This document shows positions 1 through 8,940 of a stretch of DNA of 64,000 bases, piece after piece (position 1 is the first letter of the stretch; each line of letters opens with the position of its first letter). The DNA is taken from contig CAVVVF010000004.1 of the NCBI GenBank assembly GCA_963751665.1, positions 558,001 through 622,000 of the forward strand. The letters run 5' to 3'. A program made the position numbers and the translations under genes. The notes under the pieces are model-generated. The model saw only the letters and a program-made list of their open reading frames with translations, was not told where the DNA came from and ran no database searches. Source of the DNA: AC-69 sp963751665. Its GTDB lineage: Bacteria > Actinomycetota > UBA4738 > HRBIN12.

Positions 1-147
1 CGGGAGAAGGTGCTAAGGCGTCCGCTGGACGGCGAACCCCTCCGCAGGCGAGTGTGGGGTCAAAGACCAGGTCAGCCGGGCGTGAGCCCACGACCCACCC
101 GGCTCGAACGCCGGCCGGGCGGCCGGTGGCGGGGAGGAAGCGGGCGG
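1..147. other. Left edge, no gene supported
   Basis: All frames here are compositionally biased and one stays open into the next gene, but no recognisable domain is visible. It may be the tail of an upstream gene or the 5' region of hpf. The only clear signal is the purine-rich GGGGAGGAAG at 131-140, which serves as ribosome binding site for the start at 148. Confidence 0.4.
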
Positions 148-513
148 ATGGATCTCGTCATGAAGAGCCGGGGCACCCGCATCACCGACCACATGCGCAC
201 CGCCGCGGCCCGAAAGCTGACCCGGTTGGAGCGGATGGACCCCCGGGTGATGCGGCTGGAGGTGGAGATCCTGACGGAGCGAAACCCCACGCAAGGCGGG
301 ATCAAGCGGGTGGAGGGGGCCCTCGAGACTCCCCGGCACACGTTCCGGGCCACTGCCCGGGGCGACGACGTGGACTCCGCCCTCGACCAGCTGGTGGAGA
401 AGCTGGAGCGACAGCTGCGGGACCACAACTCGAAGAGGCGAACGCGGCTGATCACGGGGGCCGGTCGTCTAAAATCGCCCAAGGGCGGCCAGGAACCCGC
501 CGGCTCGACGTGA
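148..513 (+). CDS. hpf: Ribosome hibernation promoting factor, short form
   Basis: This 121-residue protein belongs to the HPF/RaiA (sigma-54 modulation protein) family, which binds the 30S decoding region and inactivates ribosomes in stationary phase. The start at 148 is chosen because GGGGAGGAAG lies 7 bases upstream and the family homology begins there; an upstream extension in the same frame has no family similarity. Residues 1 to about 95 form the beta-alpha-beta-beta-beta-alpha core, with the typical ending 'LVEKLERQLRDHNSKRR'. The C-terminal dimerisation domain of the long actinobacterial HPF is absent; only about 25 polar residues follow. The gene lies upstream of a response regulator and secA, a usual actinobacterial position. 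The family call is firm; calling it the short form rests on the stop at 511-513. Confidence 0.85.
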   Translation: MDLVMKSRGTRITDHMRTAAARKLTRLERMDPRVMRLEVEILTERNPTQGGIKRVEGALETPRHTFRATARGDDVDSALDQLVEKLERQLRDHNSKRRTRLITGAGRLKSPKGGQEPAGST

Positions 514-544
514 GCCGCCGGGGCCCGGGGTCCACGGAGGTCGC

Positions 545-1275
545 GTGACACCGAAGCGAACAGAACCAGGCGAGGAGTCGGACGAGGTCCAGGGATCGGC
601 CCCGGCCGGCCCGCCCGAGCGGCTGCGGGTGATGGTGGCCGACGACCACGCGCTGTTCCGCCGGGGGCTCCAGATGGTCCTGGAGGCCGAGCCCGACATC
701 GACCTGGTCGGGGAGGCGTCCGACGGGGTCGAGGCCGTCGAGAAGTCCCAGGAGCTCATGCCCGACGTGATCCTGATGGACGTCCGCATGCCGAAGCGCT
801 CGGGGATCGAGGCCGCCTCGCAGATCAAGGACCTCCTGCCGCACGTGAAGATCCTCATGCTGACGATCTCCGACGAGGAGGCCGACCTGTACGACGCCAT
901 CAAGGCCGGGGCTTCCGGGTACCTGCTCAAGGAGATCCCCATCGAGGAGGTGGCCGACGCCATCCGATCGGTGTGGGCCGGGCAGTCCAGGATCTCGCCC
1001 TCGATGGCGTCCAAGCTCCTGAACGAGTTCGCCGCCATGAGCAAGGCCAGCGGGGACCGGCCCAGATCCCGGCCCCCCGGCTCACCGACCGGGAGATGGA
1101 GGTCCTCCGGCTGGTGGCCAAGGGCATGAACAACCGGGACATCGCCAAGGAGCTGTACATCTCGGAGAACACGGTGAAGAACCACATCCGCAACATCCTG
1201 GAGAAGCTCCACCTGCACTCCCGGATGGAGGCCGTGGTCTACGCCGTGCGGGAGAAGCTGCTCGAGATCACCTGA
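545..1275 (+). CDS. NarL/LuxR-family response regulator (single frameshift)
   Basis: The protein is a two-component response regulator. The receiver domain (residues about 27-145) has the acidic pair in 'VADDHALFRRG', the phosphoacceptor Asp in 'VILMDVRMP' and the conserved Lys in 'GYLLKE'. A LuxR-type helix-turn-helix follows, with 'LTDREMEVLRLVAKG' and 'NTVKNHIRNILEKL', ending at 1275. The two halves are in different frames. One C is missing from the run at about 1060-1063; restoring it gives a continuous linker (DRPQIPAPRLTDRE). The start is GTG at 545, 31 bases after hpf. No sensor kinase is nearby. The break is probably a sequencing error, because both domains are fully conserved. Confidence 0.85.
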
Positions 1276-1325
1276 GCCTCTCCCGGGCTCGCCTCGTCTG
1301 CCCCGGTTTTCCCCGACCCCTCCGT

Positions 1326-1331
1326 TACAAT
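1326..1331 (+). promoter_or_regulatory. Candidate -10 element of secA (TACAAT)
   Basis: TACAAT lies in the response regulator-secA gap, 40 bases before the TTG start, followed by a leader containing GAAGGA as a ribosome binding site. No good -35 hexamer is visible. The call rests on sequence resemblance only. Confidence 0.4.
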
Positions 1332-1371
1332 CGAAAGCCGAACCCCCCCAAACCGACGCGAAGGAACGACC

Positions 1372-4038
1372 TTGGGCCTGGAGAAGATCGGCCAGTTCGG
1401 CGAAGGCCGGAAGCTGAAGCGGCTCGAGCAGCTCGTCCGCATCGTCAACACGTTCGAGCCCGAGATCGAGGACCTCACGGACGAGCAGCTCCGGGGAAAG
1501 ACCGAGGAGTTCCGGGGGCGCCTGGAGGCCGGTGAGTCCCCTGACGGCCTGCTCCCGGAGGCGTTCGCCTCGGTCCGCGAAGCCGCCAGGCGGGCCATCG
1601 GCCAGCGCCACTTCGACGTCCAGGTCATGGGGGCCATCGTCCTGCACGAGGGCAACATCGCCGAGATGAAGACCGGCGAGGGCAAGACCCTCGTGGCCAC
1701 CATGCCCGCGTACCTGAACTCCCTGGCTGGGGAAGGCGTGCACATCGTCACCGTCAACGACTACCTGGCCAAGCGCGACTCGGAGTGGATGGGACCGATC
1801 TTCCGGGCGCTCGGAGCCTCCGTGGGGCTCATCCAATCCCAGATGACGCCGGCCGAGCGCCGGCCGGCGTACGGCGCCCACATCACGTACGGCACCAACA
1901 ACGAGTTCGGGTTCGACTACCTCCGAGACAACATGGCCATGCGGAGCGAGGACATGGTGCAGCGGGGCCACCACTACGGGATCGTGGACGAGGTGGACTC
2001 GATCCTGATCGACGAGGCCCGGACCCCGCTCATCATCAGCGGCATGGTGGCCGACTCGGCCAAGTGGTACCAGACGTTCGCTCGCCTGGCGCCCCGGCTG
2101 CGGCGCGACGACGACTACGAGGTCGACGAGGCCAAGCGGACCGTGGCCGTCACCGAGGAGGGTGTGGCCAAGGTCGAGGAGGCCCTCGGCATCGAGAACC
2201 TGTACGAGCACGTCCACACCCCGCTCGTGCACCACCTCCAGAACGCGCTCCGGGCCAAGGAGCTGTACAAGCGCGACGTGGACTACATCGTGACCAGCGG
2301 CGAGGTGAAGATCGTGGACGAGTTCACCGGCCGGGTCCTGGAGGGCAGGCGGTACTCGGAGGGTCTCCACCAGGCCATCGAGGCCAAGGAGAACGTTCGG
2401 ATCAAGGAGGAGAACCAGACCCTGGCCACGATCACCATCCAGAACTACTTCAAGATGTACGAGAAGCTCGCCGGCATGACCGGTACGGCCAAGACCCAGC
2501 TCGCGGAATTCCAGGAGGTCTACAAGCTGGACGTGGTGGAGATCCCCACGAACCAGCCGATGATCCGGGCGGACGAGCAGGACCTCATCTACAAGGTCGA
2601 GGACGCGAAGTGGAACGCGGTGGTCCAGGACATCGCCGAGCGGAGCGAGGCCGGCCAGCCGGTGCTCGTCGGCACGGTGTCGATCGAGAAGTCCGAGAAG
2701 CTCTCCGGCTACCTCAACCGCCGGGGGATCCCCCATCACGTCCTGAACGCGAAGCAGCACGAGAAGGAAGCCATGATCGTTGCCCAGGCGGGCCGGGTAG
2801 GGACGGTCACGGTGGCCACCAACATGGCCGGCCGCGGCGTCGACATCCTGCTGGGGGGCAACCCCGAGTACCTGGCCCGCCAGGAGATGGCCGCGCGCGA
2901 GTGGGACAACGACCGCTACCTCATGTTCGAGATGGACGAGGAGGAACGGGTCGCCTACGAGGAGGACTACGAGCCGATCTTCCGCAAGTTCAAGCAGCAG
3001 ACCGACGCCGAGCACGACGAGGTCGTCGGCCTGGGCGGGCTGTACGTCCTGGGGACGGAACGGCACGAGTCCCGCCGCATCGACAACCAGCTCCGAGGGC
3101 GGTCCGGCCGTCAGGGCGACCCCGGGGAGTCCCGGTTCTACCTCTCGCTGGAGGACGACCTGATGCGGATGTTCGCCTCCGATCGCGTGTCCTCCATCAT
3201 GGACCGGCTGAAATGGCCCGAGGACGAGCCCATCGCGGCCCGGATGGTCACGCGGGCCGTCGAGAGCGCGCAGCGCCAGATCGAGGAGCTGAACTTCGAA
3301 CGACGCAAGAACATCCTGAAGTACGACGACGTGATGAACACGCAGCGCCAGGTGATCTACGGCGAGCGCGAGAAGATCTTGAACGGCGAGGACTTCAAGG
3401 ACCAGGCCCTCGACTTCGTCACCGAGGTCGTGGCGGGAACCGTCTCACAGTGGGTCGGCGACAAGACGTTCGCCGAGGAGTGGGACCTCGACGCGCTCAT
3501 GGCGGGGCTCGCCGAGCTGTACCCGACCCGGCTGACCAAGCAGGACCTGGAGCAGGCCGCGACGGCGCCCGAGCTGACCGAGATGGTCCTGACCGATGCC
3601 CTGGCCCTGTACGAGGAGAAGGAGCAAGCGGTCGGATCGCAGGTTATGCGGGAGCTGGAGCGCATGGTGCTCATGTCGCTGACCGACAACAAGTGGCGCG
3701 AGCACCTCTACGAGATGGACTACCTGCAGGAGGGCATCCACCTGCGGGCGTACGGCCAGCGGGACCCGCTCACCGAGTACCGGCGGGAGGCCTTCGACAT
3801 GTTCGAGGAGCTGACGCAGGGGATCCGCGAGGAGTTCGTGCGCTACATCTTCCGGGTCGAGCTGGTCCGCCAGGACGAGCCGTCGCGGCCACGGCCCCAG
3901 CGTGTCGTGACCAGCCGCGGAGAGGCCGACGAGAGCGCCGGCGGCTCCCAGGCCAAGAGCGGCAAGGTCCCCCGTAACGCCCCGTGTCCGTGCGGCTCGG
4001 GGAAGAAGTACAAGAAGTGCCACGGCGCCGTGGCCTGA
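1372..4038 (+). CDS. secA: Preprotein translocase ATPase SecA
   Basis: SecA is the motor ATPase that drives unfolded preproteins through SecYEG. The 888 residues match the usual 830-950. Visible are Walker A in 'MKTGEGKTLVA' (about residue 100), the DEAD-type Walker B region in 'DEVDSILIDEARTP' (about 206), the helicase motif 'TNMAGRGVDI' (about 483) and 'QLRGRSGRQGDPG'. The C-terminal SEC-C zinc motif 'CPCGSGKKYKKCHG' (last 20 residues) binds SecB or ribosomes in other bacteria. The start is TTG at 1372, preceded by GAAGGA; the encoded N-terminus 'GLEKIGQFGEGRKLKRLE' fits SecA1. The gene is intact over 2.7 kb, in contrast to many frameshifted neighbours. Confidence 0.98.
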   Translation: MGLEKIGQFGEGRKLKRLEQLVRIVNTFEPEIEDLTDEQLRGKTEEFRGRLEAGESPDGLLPEAFASVREAARRAIGQRHFDVQVMGAIVLHEGNIAEMKTGEGKTLVATMPAYLNSLAGEGVHIVTVNDYLAKRDSEWMGPIFRALGASVGLIQSQMTPAERRPAYGAHITYGTNNEFGFDYLRDNMAMRSEDMVQRGHHYGIVDEVDSILIDEARTPLIISGMVADSAKWYQTFARLAPRLRRDDDYEVDEAKRTVAVTEEGVAKVEEALGIENLYEHVHTPLVHHLQNALRAKELYKRDVDYIVTSGEVKIVDEFTGRVLEGRRYSEGLHQAIEAKENVRIKEENQTLATITIQNYFKMYEKLAGMTGTAKTQLAEFQEVYKLDVVEIPTNQPMIRADEQDLIYKVEDAKWNAVVQDIAERSEAGQPVLVGTVSIEKSEKLSGYLNRRGIPHHVLNAKQHEKEAMIVAQAGRVGTVTVATNMAGRGVDILLGGNPEYLARQEMAAREWDNDRYLMFEMDEEERVAYEEDYEPIFRKFKQQTDAEHDEVVGLGGLYVLGTERHESRRIDNQLRGRSGRQGDPGESRFYLSLEDDLMRMFASDRVSSIMDRLKWPEDEPIAARMVTRAVESAQRQIEELNFERRKNILKYDDVMNTQRQVIYGEREKILNGEDFKDQALDFVTEVVAGTVSQWVGDKTFAEEWDLDALMAGLAELYPTRLTKQDLEQAATAPELTEMVLTDALALYEEKEQAVGSQVMRELERMVLMSLTDNKWREHLYEMDYLQEGIHLRAYGQRDPLTEYRREAFDMFEELTQGIREEFVRYIFRVELVRQDEPSRPRPQRVVTSRGEADESAGGSQAKSGKVPRNAPCPCGSGKKYKKCHGAVA

Positions 4039-4063
4039 GGGCGGTCCTTGCTCAGCGAACGTA

Positions 4064-4097
4064 GGAGCCGGCAGGGCGTTCCCGCCCAGCCGGCTCC
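4064..4097. terminator. Hairpin between convergent secA and small membrane gene
   Basis: A 9-bp perfect stem (GGAGCCGGC 4064-4072 with GCCGGCTCC 4089-4097) encloses a second 5-bp stem (GGGCG 4074-4078 with CGCCC 4083-4087) closed by a TTCC loop, with only an A/A mismatch between the stems. It lies between two convergent genes and has no T tract, so a bidirectional, intrinsic-like terminator is inferred. Confidence 0.6.
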
Positions 4098-4116
4098 AGT
4101 GCGGTAGCGGTCCCTG

Positions 4117-4458
4117 CTACCAGCACTTCGGGCAGGCCCGGCCCATGTTGAAGTTCGGGCCGAACCCAGGCTCTTGCAGGGAGGCTTTCGTGGCCTCGAC
4201 GCCGGCCACCCGGGTCGAGCTCTGCGACGGCCGCAACCGGAGGTACGGGTCGTTGGCCACGGCCTTGATCGCCGCGCCGGGGGCGGAGCTGACAGTGGTG
4301 GCGACGGCCGGCGGCCGCACCGGGGCCTTCGTGTCGGGAGCGACCCTGCTGAGGAGGGTCAGGACCGCAACGAACGCCACGAGCCCCGCGACCAGCACCA
4401 GCAATGCGGCCTGCGGGTTCCGGGTCCTCGTCCCGAGGGTCTCGATCCTCACGCTCAT
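4117..4458 (-). CDS. Small single-pass membrane protein ending in CPKCW
   Basis: This 113-residue protein matches no family I recognise. A basic N-terminus (residues 1-16) precedes one strong transmembrane segment at about 17-38 (Ala/Leu/Val-rich), then a Pro/Ala-rich, probably extracytoplasmic tail. The last residues are RACPKCW, a CxxC pair at the very C-terminus that could bind metal or form a disulfide. The ATG at 4458 is supported by GGAGGAG directly upstream. It is convergent with secA across the 4064-4097 hairpin and divergent from prfB. Confidence 0.6.
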   Translation of the reverse strand: MSVRIETLGTRTRNPQAALLVLVAGLVAFVAVLTLLSRVAPDTKAPVRPPAVATTVSSAPGAAIKAVANDPYLRLRPSQSSTRVAGVEATKASLQEPGFGPNFNMGRACPKCW

Positions 4459-4586
4459 GGTTCTCCTCCTTCACCCGGGATGCGCGTCCCGCAGCTCTGC
4501 ACGCACCGTACGGCCCGCGGGTCGCTCGTCGCGGTGCCGGGCGCCACGGATCCGCGGTGATGTGCGGCACGCGCTGGGGGGGCGGG

Positions 4587-4592
4587 TACGAT
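4587..4592 (+). promoter_or_regulatory. Leaderless -10 element of prfB (TACGAT)
   Basis: TACGAT is followed by seven bases and then the GTG start at 4600, so transcription would begin at the start codon itself. No Shine-Dalgarno sequence precedes the GTG. Other genes in the window show the same arrangement. Confidence 0.55.
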
Positions 4593-4599
4593 GGGTCGC

Positions 4600-5716
4600 G
4601 TGAGCGACTTCACCGAGCGGATCGAGCACCTGTCCAAGCGCATCGCCTCCGCCAAGGAGTTCCTTTGACGTCGAGGCAAAGCGCGTGCGGGCGGCCGAGC
4701 TGGAGCGGCAGGCATCTGATCCGTCCCTGTGGGACGACCCGGCGCGTGGCCAGGACCTGACCACGCGCCTGGCCCGCCTGCGGGCCGACGTCGAGCGCTT
4801 CGACTCCCTGGAACGCCGCCTGGCCGATGCCCGAGCCATCGACGAGCTCTTGGGACAGGAGGCCGATCCCGAGCTGGAGCGAGAGCTCGAGCAGACCGTT
4901 GAGGCCCTCGAGGCAGAGATCGACAAGCTCGAGCTGACTGCGCTCCTGGGTGGGGAGTACGACCGGAACGACGCCGTCGCCACGCTCCACGCCGGGGCGG
5001 GCGGCACGGAGTCCCAGGACTGGGCGGAGATGCTGCTCCGGATGTACCTGCGGTGGGCGGAGCGCCACGGCTTCGACGTCGAGGTGGACGAGATCCTGCC
5101 GGGCGACGAGGCGGGGATCAAGAGCGCGACGTTCATCGTCCACGGCCCTAACGCCTACGGCCTGCTCTCGACGGAACGAGGGGTGCATCGCCTCGTTCGG
5201 ATCTCGCCGTTCGACGCGGCCAAGCGCCGCCACACCTCGTTCGCCAGCCTCGACGTGATCCCGCTCCTCGAGGAGACCGATGAGGAGGACATCGAGATCG
5301 ACCCCAAGGACCTCCGGATCGACGTGTACAGGTCCACGGGACCCGGCGGGCAGTCGGTGAACACGACCGACTCGGCCGTGCGGATCACGCACCTCCCCAC
5401 CGGCATCACCGCCGCGTGCCAGAACGAACGGTCGCAGCTCCAGAACCGCGCGGTGGCCATGCGGATCCTGAAGTCCCGGCTGGCCGAGCGGATGCGACGG
5501 GAGCAGCAGCAGAAGCTGGAGAGCTTGCGAGGGGAGCGCCGGGGGATCGACTTCGGCTCCCAGATCCGCTCCTACGTGCTCGCGCCGTACCGGCTGGTGA
5601 AGGACCATCGGACGAACCTCGAGGTCAGCGACGTCGACCGGGTGTTGGACGGGGACATCGACGAGCTCATCGAGGCCGAGCTCCGCCGCCGGGCCGAGAA
5701 CGGCCGCGCCGCCTAG
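4600..5716 (+). CDS. prfB: Peptide chain release factor 2 (programmed +1 frameshift)
   Basis: RF2 releases nascent chains at UGA and UAA codons. The gene is read in two frames: codons 1-22 from GTG 4600, then +1 frameshifting at CTT-TGA-C (4663-4669) into the frame ending at TAG 5714-5716, giving about 371 residues. The peptidyl-tRNA hydrolysis motif GGQ lies in 'STGPGGQSVNTTDS' (about residue 244). The stop-codon recognition tripeptide SPF, diagnostic for RF2, lies in 'RISPFDAAKRR' (about 201). The start is GTG 4600 after TACGAT; an in-frame ATG at 4591 is possible but would overlap the -10 element. The 3' end overlaps the convergent membrane gene by 50 bases. This is regulated translation, not an error, because the whole recoding signal is present. 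Confidence 0.95.
4654..4669 (+). promoter_or_regulatory. RF2 autoregulatory +1 frameshift signal
   Basis: AAGGAG (4654-4659) acts as an internal Shine-Dalgarno-like stimulator three bases (TTC) before the slippery CTT codon (4663-4665). In-frame TGA (4666-4668) and a following C (4669), the poorly terminating UGAC context, complete the signal. In characterised bacteria low RF2 slows termination at this UGA and favours the +1 slip, so RF2 controls its own level. Confidence 0.93.
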
Positions 5717-8168
5717 GTTCGCCAGTCACACGAGCGGTTCGGAAGCTGCGCCGCCGGGGCACCATCCAGGCCGCCACGAGGGCGGCGATCCACCACAGCC
5801 AGACAAGCGCCGAGAGCGCGAGCCCGCGCCCGATCATCGGGTCGCGGTAGGTCAGGCGGATCTCGTGCGTCCCGGCCGGGACCGGCACGCCCTGCAGGAA
5901 GTAGTCGGCTCGAAGCACCGGCGCCGGCCGCCCGTCGACGGTGGCCGACCACCCGCCGTCCCACGCGTTGCGAACCACGACGATGGAGGGTGCGGTGGCC
6001 GACGCGGTGATCGAAACATCCTCCGACGACACCTCGCGGTAGGTCGCGCTGCCCGCTGTCCCGCCCGGCTGGCCCGGGATGGAGCGGTCCGGGTGTCCTT
6101 CCACGACGGCGCTCGTGCCCGGATCGAACCCGCCTTCCCGGATCGCCGCGAGCGCCTCGACGCCGTCCGGGACCTCCCTCCAATCCGAGACCACCGAGAC
6201 TCGTGGTTCGGACCCTGCCACCTCGTACAGCTCGTACCCGCGCTCGGAGGCGACCACCGAGCCGGACAGGCCGGGAGGAAGACCGACCCCGTGCACCGCG
6301 ATCAGGAAACGGACGCCGAGCAACCGCAGGTCTTGGAGCGACGGAAGCTGGAGGACCGCGGCGTTGTAGAAGACCGGCAGCCGGTTCGTGGCCCGGATGT
6401 ACGACCAGTACCGAGGAAGCTGGATCGGCGAGTACCCCAGCGCGTCGTGCAACCGGAACAGCACGGCCCGGCCGAGCAGCATGGCCGGCCAGTCCTCGGG
6501 CTTCTGCGAGAACAGGTAGCCCTTGTTGAAGTAGGCGGCCGGAGGGATCCACGCCAGGTACCGAGCCTCGCCGCCTGAGCGCAGCAGGTAGCGGCCGATG
6601 GGCCCCGCATCCAGGTATCGGTGCATCGGCACTTCGGGCCATCGAAGCGGTTGAGGCGCGAGCGCCGGGTGCGTGTGACCTTCTAGGCCGACGTACACCG
6701 TGCCGCCCTGGTACGCCGAGGACCACAGCGCCCCGCCGAGCAGCTCCGATGCGAGCACCACCGGAAGTGCCCGGGCGGCCCACCCCCTTCCCCGAAACAG
6801 CGCCAGCAGGATCAGCACCGTCGCGGCCATCCCGAGTGCGAAGACCACGAACCGCTTCGGGTGCGCGCCCAGAAGGACCGGGAGTGCCAGGAAGAGCCCC
6901 GCCGCTCCACCCATCCACCAGGCGGCCTCCCGACGCGACGGAAGCCGTTCCAGGAACCCTTGCAGCCCAATGGCTCCGAGCACTGGGGCGACGAGCAGCA
7001 CGAGATATCGCAGCCGTCCCGGGTTGTGCAGGTAGACGTCGCCGTACGGGAGGCGCAGCACGAGATCCCGGAACCACCCGGCCCCAACGAACAGGTTGAG
7101 CGTCAACAGGTACGCCACCCCACCGGCCGAGGCGAAGGCGGCCGTCAGGAACCGGTGGCCCCTGGCTCGGAACGCCGCGGGCGCCATGAGCAACACGGCC
7201 GCTCCCGCGTACGCGCCCGGCGCGCTCGCCAGCGAAAGCGGCCACGCGCTCCAGATCCCGCTCGTCGGCAGCGGACGATCCTCAACGCCGGAGATCCGAG
7301 CGAGCGTGCCACCCAGTGCCGCGTAGCCGCCCCGCAAGCTGGTGTTCGGGATCAGCGCGAACCGGGGCACAAGGATCGCCAGGTTCGCGAGCGGCAGGAA
7401 CGCCAGGAAGAGGAGCGCCATGCCGAAGACACCCCGTGCCGCCGACCTCCGGGTCCGGACGTCGTGGATGGCCCGCGAGGCGACGTAGGCCATCACGACG
7501 GCCGTGGATACCAGCAACCCGTGCGACAAATGGGCGCTGGCCACCTGACCCCACGCGAGCGCCCCGAGCGCGAGCCACCAAAGCCGCCGGAACCATCTCC
7601 GCTCCGACAGGAAGCCCGAGGCGCCGACGAGGATGAAAGGCGTCCACGCGAGCGTCGCTGCGAATGGAAGGCTGATGGCGATATTCGACGCGGCGACCAT
7701 CATCGCGAGCGACAGTCCGCCGACCGTGGCCGCAACCGTGTGCAAGCGCTCCTTCCGCAGGAACCAGAACAACCCCAACCCGGCCAGGATGGGCTGGAGC
7801 ACGATGAACACGCGTAGGCCCACGCCGCAGGAGAGCAGCCACGACAGCAGCATCCACGGCAGGTACAGCCAGCCGGACTGAGGATCCGCGGCGAACGGCG
7901 TCCCAGCCATCTCGAAGGGGTTCCACAGGGGAACGTGCCCCGCGGCCAGGCTCCGGCCCATCAGGCAGGACCGGGGGAGCCAGAACGACAGGACGTCCGG
8001 ATGCTGGTTCGACAGGAGGTCCGCGAAGGCGAACCCCCGCATCGCGATCAGCACCGAGGCCACGATGAGCGCAGGGCCCGCGGCCGCTCGGGCTGCCCGC
8101 CGGAACGGGGACGGCACCGGAGTGGCCCTGGGCCGGCGCGTGTTGACTCCCCGCTCGAGCGTTCTCAT
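5667..8168 (-). CDS. YfhO-family polytopic membrane protein
   Basis: This 833-residue protein resembles the YfhO family, large membrane proteins of the GT-C type implicated in glycosylating cell-envelope polymers in Firmicutes. An Arg-rich N-terminus is followed by the motif region 'HPDVLSFWLPRSCLMG' and 'PLWNPFEMAGTPFAADPQSG', typical of the first extracytoplasmic loop. About a dozen hydrophobic segments run to residue 500, then a soluble region (about 500-760), a last transmembrane helix and a basic tail. The ATG at 8168 has TAGGCT eight bases upstream and no Shine-Dalgarno sequence, suggesting a leaderless transcript. It interrupts the usual prfB-ftsE neighbourhood and overlaps prfB convergently by 50 bases. 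The substrate is unknown. Confidence 0.8.
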   Translation of the reverse strand: MRTLERGVNTRRPRATPVPSPFRRAARAAAGPALIVASVLIAMRGFAFADLLSNQHPDVLSFWLPRSCLMGRSLAAGHVPLWNPFEMAGTPFAADPQSGWLYLPWMLLSWLLSCGVGLRVFIVLQPILAGLGLFWFLRKERLHTVAATVGGLSLAMMVAASNIAISLPFAATLAWTPFILVGASGFLSERRWFRRLWWLALGALAWGQVASAHLSHGLLVSTAVVMAYVASRAIHDVRTRRSAARGVFGMALLFLAFLPLANLAILVPRFALIPNTSLRGGYAALGGTLARISGVEDRPLPTSGIWSAWPLSLASAPGAYAGAAVLLMAPAAFRARGHRFLTAAFASAGGVAYLLTLNLFVGAGWFRDLVLRLPYGDVYLHNPGRLRYLVLLVAPVLGAIGLQGFLERLPSRREAAWWMGGAAGLFLALPVLLGAHPKRFVVFALGMAATVLILLALFRGRGWAARALPVVLASELLGGALWSSAYQGGTVYVGLEGHTHPALAPQPLRWPEVPMHRYLDAGPIGRYLLRSGGEARYLAWIPPAAYFNKGYLFSQKPEDWPAMLLGRAVLFRLHDALGYSPIQLPRYWSYIRATNRLPVFYNAAVLQLPSLQDLRLLGVRFLIAVHGVGLPPGLSGSVVASERGYELYEVAGSEPRVSVVSDWREVPDGVEALAAIREGGFDPGTSAVVEGHPDRSIPGQPGGTAGSATYREVSSEDVSITASATAPSIVVVRNAWDGGWSATVDGRPAPVLRADYFLQGVPVPAGTHEIRLTYRDPMIGRGLALSALVWLWWIAALVAAWMVPRRRSFRTARVTGEPRRRGRSRPGGGARPR

Positions 8169-8262
8169 GAGCGCTCAGCCTAGTGGAGGTTCGTTCCGTT
8201 CACGGGGGCCGGCTGCTACACTCTGCCGCGGTTTCATCCCTCCTACCCCCGGAAGCAGAGGA

Positions 8263-8940
8263 ATGATCACCGTTCAGGGCGTCACCAAGGTGTACAGGAA
8301 CGGCGTGGTCGCCCTCGAGGACGTCAGCGTCGAAGTCGAGAAGGGCGAGTTCGTCTTCATCGTGGGCGCGTCCGGCTCGGGCAAGTCCACGTTCATCCGC
8401 CTGCTCCTCAAGGAGGAGGAGGCGAGCAAGGGCGAGATCTACGTCGCCGGGAAGAACCTGGCCAAGTTGTCGCCGTGGAAGGTGCCCTACCTCCGCCGGA
8501 ACATCGGCACGGTGTTCCAGGACTTCAAGCTGCTCCAGGACAAGACGGTCTTCGAGAACGTCGCCTTCGCGCTCGACGTGATCGGCAAGCCGAAGCACGT
8601 CATCGACCAGCGGGTACCGGAGATCCTCGAGCTGGTGGGGCTGGGGGACAAGCTGAACGGCTACCCCGACGAGCTTTCCGGCGGCGAGCAGCAGCGCGTC
8701 TCGCTTGCCAGGGCGGTGGTGAACCGGCCGCTCGTGCTCCTCGCCGACGAGCCGACGGGGAACCTCGACCCCAGCACGTCGGTGGACATCATGCGACTGC
8801 TGGACAAGGTGAACCGGATCGGCACGACCGTCGTCATGGCCACCCACGACCAGGCCATCGTGGACGCGATGCGACGGCGCGTGATCGAGCTCGACTGCGG
8901 GAAGGTCATCCGCGACCAGTCCCGAGGGGTGTACAGCTAG
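8263..8940 (+). CDS. ftsE: Cell division ATP-binding protein FtsE
   Basis: FtsE is the cytoplasmic ATPase of the FtsEX complex, which activates peptidoglycan hydrolases (RipC in mycobacteria) during division. The 225 residues carry Walker A 'GASGSGKST' (about 36-44), the ABC signature 'LSGGEQQRVSLARA' (about 139), Walker B 'LLADEPTGNLD' and the switch His in 'VVMATHDQ'. ATG 8263 is chosen over upstream in-frame codons because GGAAGCAGAGGA precedes it and FtsE homology begins at 'MITVQGVTKVY'. A possible -10 TACACT lies about 45 bases upstream. ftsX follows with no spacing (TAG then TTG), indicating translational coupling. Confidence 0.97.
   Translation: MITVQGVTKVYRNGVVALEDVSVEVEKGEFVFIVGASGSGKSTFIRLLLKEEEASKGEIYVAGKNLAKLSPWKVPYLRRNIGTVFQDFKLLQDKTVFENVAFALDVIGKPKHVIDQRVPEILELVGLGDKLNGYPDELSGGEQQRVSLARAVVNRPLVLLADEPTGNLDPSTSVDIMRLLDKVNRIGTTVVMATHDQAIVDAMRRRVIELDCGKVIRDQSRGVYS

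Noticed and set aside
469..3066. Very long open frame on the minus strand (about 865 codons) opposite the response regulator and secA
   Set aside because: It is a shadow of high-GC codon bias: no family similarity, antisense to an intact secA.
4663..4669. The internal TGA in prfB as a selenocysteine codon, given the nearby selD
   Set aside because: The downstream protein continues in the +1 frame, and the SD-like stimulator with CTT-TGA-C is the RF2 recoding signal.
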